From Parafrankia sp041008525 (GTDB taxonomy: Bacteria > Actinomycetota > Actinomycetes > Frankiales > Frankiaceae): 64,000 bases of DNA. Within the stretch, counting starts at the first letter, position 1. Each line of letters begins with the position of its first letter. Below are positions 63,901-64,000 of the stretch, one piece after another. Location: the NCBI RefSeq assembly GCF_041008525.1, contig NZ_JBFLUG010000027.1, positions 1-64,000 on the forward strand. The letters run 5' to 3'. Made by a program: the position numbers and the translations under genes. Below the pieces are notes generated by a model, which searched no databases, had not been told where the DNA came from, and saw only the letters and a program-made list of their open reading frames with translations.

Positions 63901-63920
63901 CGCTCATCGGAGTCCGTCAT
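60873..63920 (-). CDS. FAD-linked oxidase with Fe-S domain (D-2-hydroxyacid/D-lactate dehydrogenase type)
   Basis: A 1015-residue fusion. Residues 30-250: FAD-binding PCMH domain with ITARGAGTSIAGNAIGRGIV and GGMIGNNACGNRALGYGRTS. Residues 260-560: FAD-oxidase C domain with GHFGDGCMHVRL and SGEHGDGRARGELL. Residues 570-700: ferredoxin-like CLACKGCASDCPTG. Residues 720-1000: two CCG-type cysteine-rich units (GACCGLTW and NGCCGLAGNFG). This GlcD-GlcF-type order oxidises a D-2-hydroxy acid, passing electrons to the chain. The last 40 residues overlap the pyruvate kinase gene and are low-complexity. Confidence 0.9.
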   Translation of the reverse strand: MTDSDERAGVPAALRAVGLEVRDDPGTRAMYATDASLYRIPPLAVVRPRHVDDVARALDTARAFGVGITARGAGTSIAGNAIGRGIVLDFSRHLGRVLEIDADTRTAVVEPGTVHAVLQRAALPLGLRFGPDPSSHSRCTVGGMIGNNACGNRALGYGRTSDNVVAMTHLLASGETLRTGYDAAGAPVVDGPARLLADLRAAAGRHLAAARTEFDTFGRQLSGYAAAHLLPERFDLGRALVGSEGTLGLLTQATVRLVKDPGHRVVVAIGFADIVRAGEAAPAVVAFGPTACEGMDQRLVDVLRGRRGDTAVPPLPRGAAWLFVEVAGDDHAEVLDRAGALAAAGLGTQARIVTDPAEQARLWRIREDGAGLAGRAPSGRPAWPGLEDAAVPPQRLGAYLARFDELVAAYGLTCAPYGHFGDGCMHVRLDFPFDRPDGLRVLREFLTAAAGLVAEFGGSISGEHGDGRARGELLARMYSADAIRLFGEVKHAFDPDNRLNPGVLTDPDPFDADVRMAGVTYRRDLAFAYPHDGGDLAEAVHRCTGVGRCRADTRTGGGVMCPSYLATREEKDSTRGRARVLQDVVRGDLDWRAPDVHDALDLCLACKGCASDCPTGIDMAMYKAEALHQKYRRRGRLRPGYRLGLRPRSHYTLGWLPRWARLAGRAPRLANTLPTLPVLGRLGLFLAGVDRRRTVPAFAPTPFRRWWAAQHVGEPEVAAGPGAGIPVMVFVDTFSDHFTPSAARAVVRVLRAAGYQPRIPSAGACCGLTWITTGQLDTARRVLGRTVAELAAGARAGIPIVGIEPSCTAVLRADAVELLGRTDHAEDARLVAAATRTVAELLTATPAWAPPDLTGTTVIAQPHCHHHAVLGWAADRALLERAGAQVTTLNGCCGLAGNFGVEIGHHEVSVSVAGQHLLPGLDAAPGAVVLADGFSCRTQIADLRGRRALHLAELLSPDPSPDPVPTPALAADRAAGGRRPCRGLPGVGEGLVQGVVGGESGSGAPMVGGGAEAEP

Positions 63921-63927
63921 ACCCACC

Positions 63928-63973
63928 ATGCTGCGCGGTCGCCTGACCGCATGCTGCGCAGTCGCCTGACCGC
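63928..63973. repeat. 23-base tandem repeat at the oxidase start
   Basis: Two copies of a 23-base unit (63928-63950 and 63951-63973, one mismatch) cover the longest possible start of the oxidase gene. It is probably a chance duplication in the promoter region. Confidence 0.75.
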
Positions 63974-64000
63974 CCCCGCGTCAGCGCCGGGCGTAGAGGC

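Noticed and set aside
63981..64000. Possible 3' end of a minus-strand gene (LYARR then stop)
   Set aside because: Only six codons are visible, too few to support a gene.

Overview
The window is about 72-73 % GC, with high-GC codon use, SARP regulators, MmpL and TspO proteins, F420-type enzymes, HelR and tRNAs without encoded CCA. This points to a filamentous actinobacterium; Frankia or a relative is plausible, but nothing here fixes the genus.

Layout. 1-205: tail of an IS1380-type transposase. 0.5-5.1 kb: a catabolic operon (monooxygenase, esterase, SDR) with a divergent AraC regulator, a deazaflavin-dependent nitroreductase-like protein and a lysozyme-like protein. 5.2-36.5 kb: a biosynthetic gene cluster. 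36.7-46.9 kb: an acyl-CoA ligase, a glycosyltransferase, an MmpL exporter, a lipoprotein, a DsbA-like protein and a rhamnogalacturonan lyase. 47-53.7 kb: lipoproteins, gluconokinase, epimerase, glycosyltransferase, metalloprotease-like protein, methyltransferase and TspO. 53.9-56.7 kb: a rifamycin-response locus (RAE-like element, broken glycosyltransferase, HelR). 56.7-64 kb: AraC regulator, NmrA-like oxidoreductase, atypical pyruvate kinase and a large FAD/Fe-S oxidase.

The cluster looks like an aliphatic azoxy pathway. Every key step of the valanimycin route has a candidate: an acyl-CoA-dehydrogenase-fold N-hydroxylase (VlmH type), flavin reductase (VlmR type), extra seryl-tRNA synthetase (VlmL type), DUF2156 aminoacyl-tRNA transferase (VlmA type), small membrane protein (possible VlmO role) and di-iron oxygenase (VlmB type). 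Instead of a valine decarboxylase there is a fatty-chain system: a complete KS-AT-DH-ER-KR-ACP synthase, KAS III, two free ACPs, a carboxyltransferase, an acyl ligase and a type II thioesterase, plus an aldehyde dehydrogenase and a class III aminotransferase that could turn an acyl chain into an alkylamine. The inferred product is a lipid-like azoxy (or hydrazine) compound with a seryl-derived half. Two SARPs and an XRE protein are the likely regulators and an MFS pump the exporter.

The most unusual item is a pair of identical tRNA genes (36274-36361 and 36430-36517, minus strand) just past the synthetase gene. They fold as class II, serine-type tRNAs with a good acceptor stem, D arm, T arm, long variable arm and G73, but the anticodon arm is a 7-bp hairpin closed by a cUUCGg tetraloop, so there is no anticodon. 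Seryl-tRNA synthetase does not read the anticodon. I therefore infer a dedicated, non-decoding seryl carrier that feeds serine to the azoxy pathway without competing with translation.
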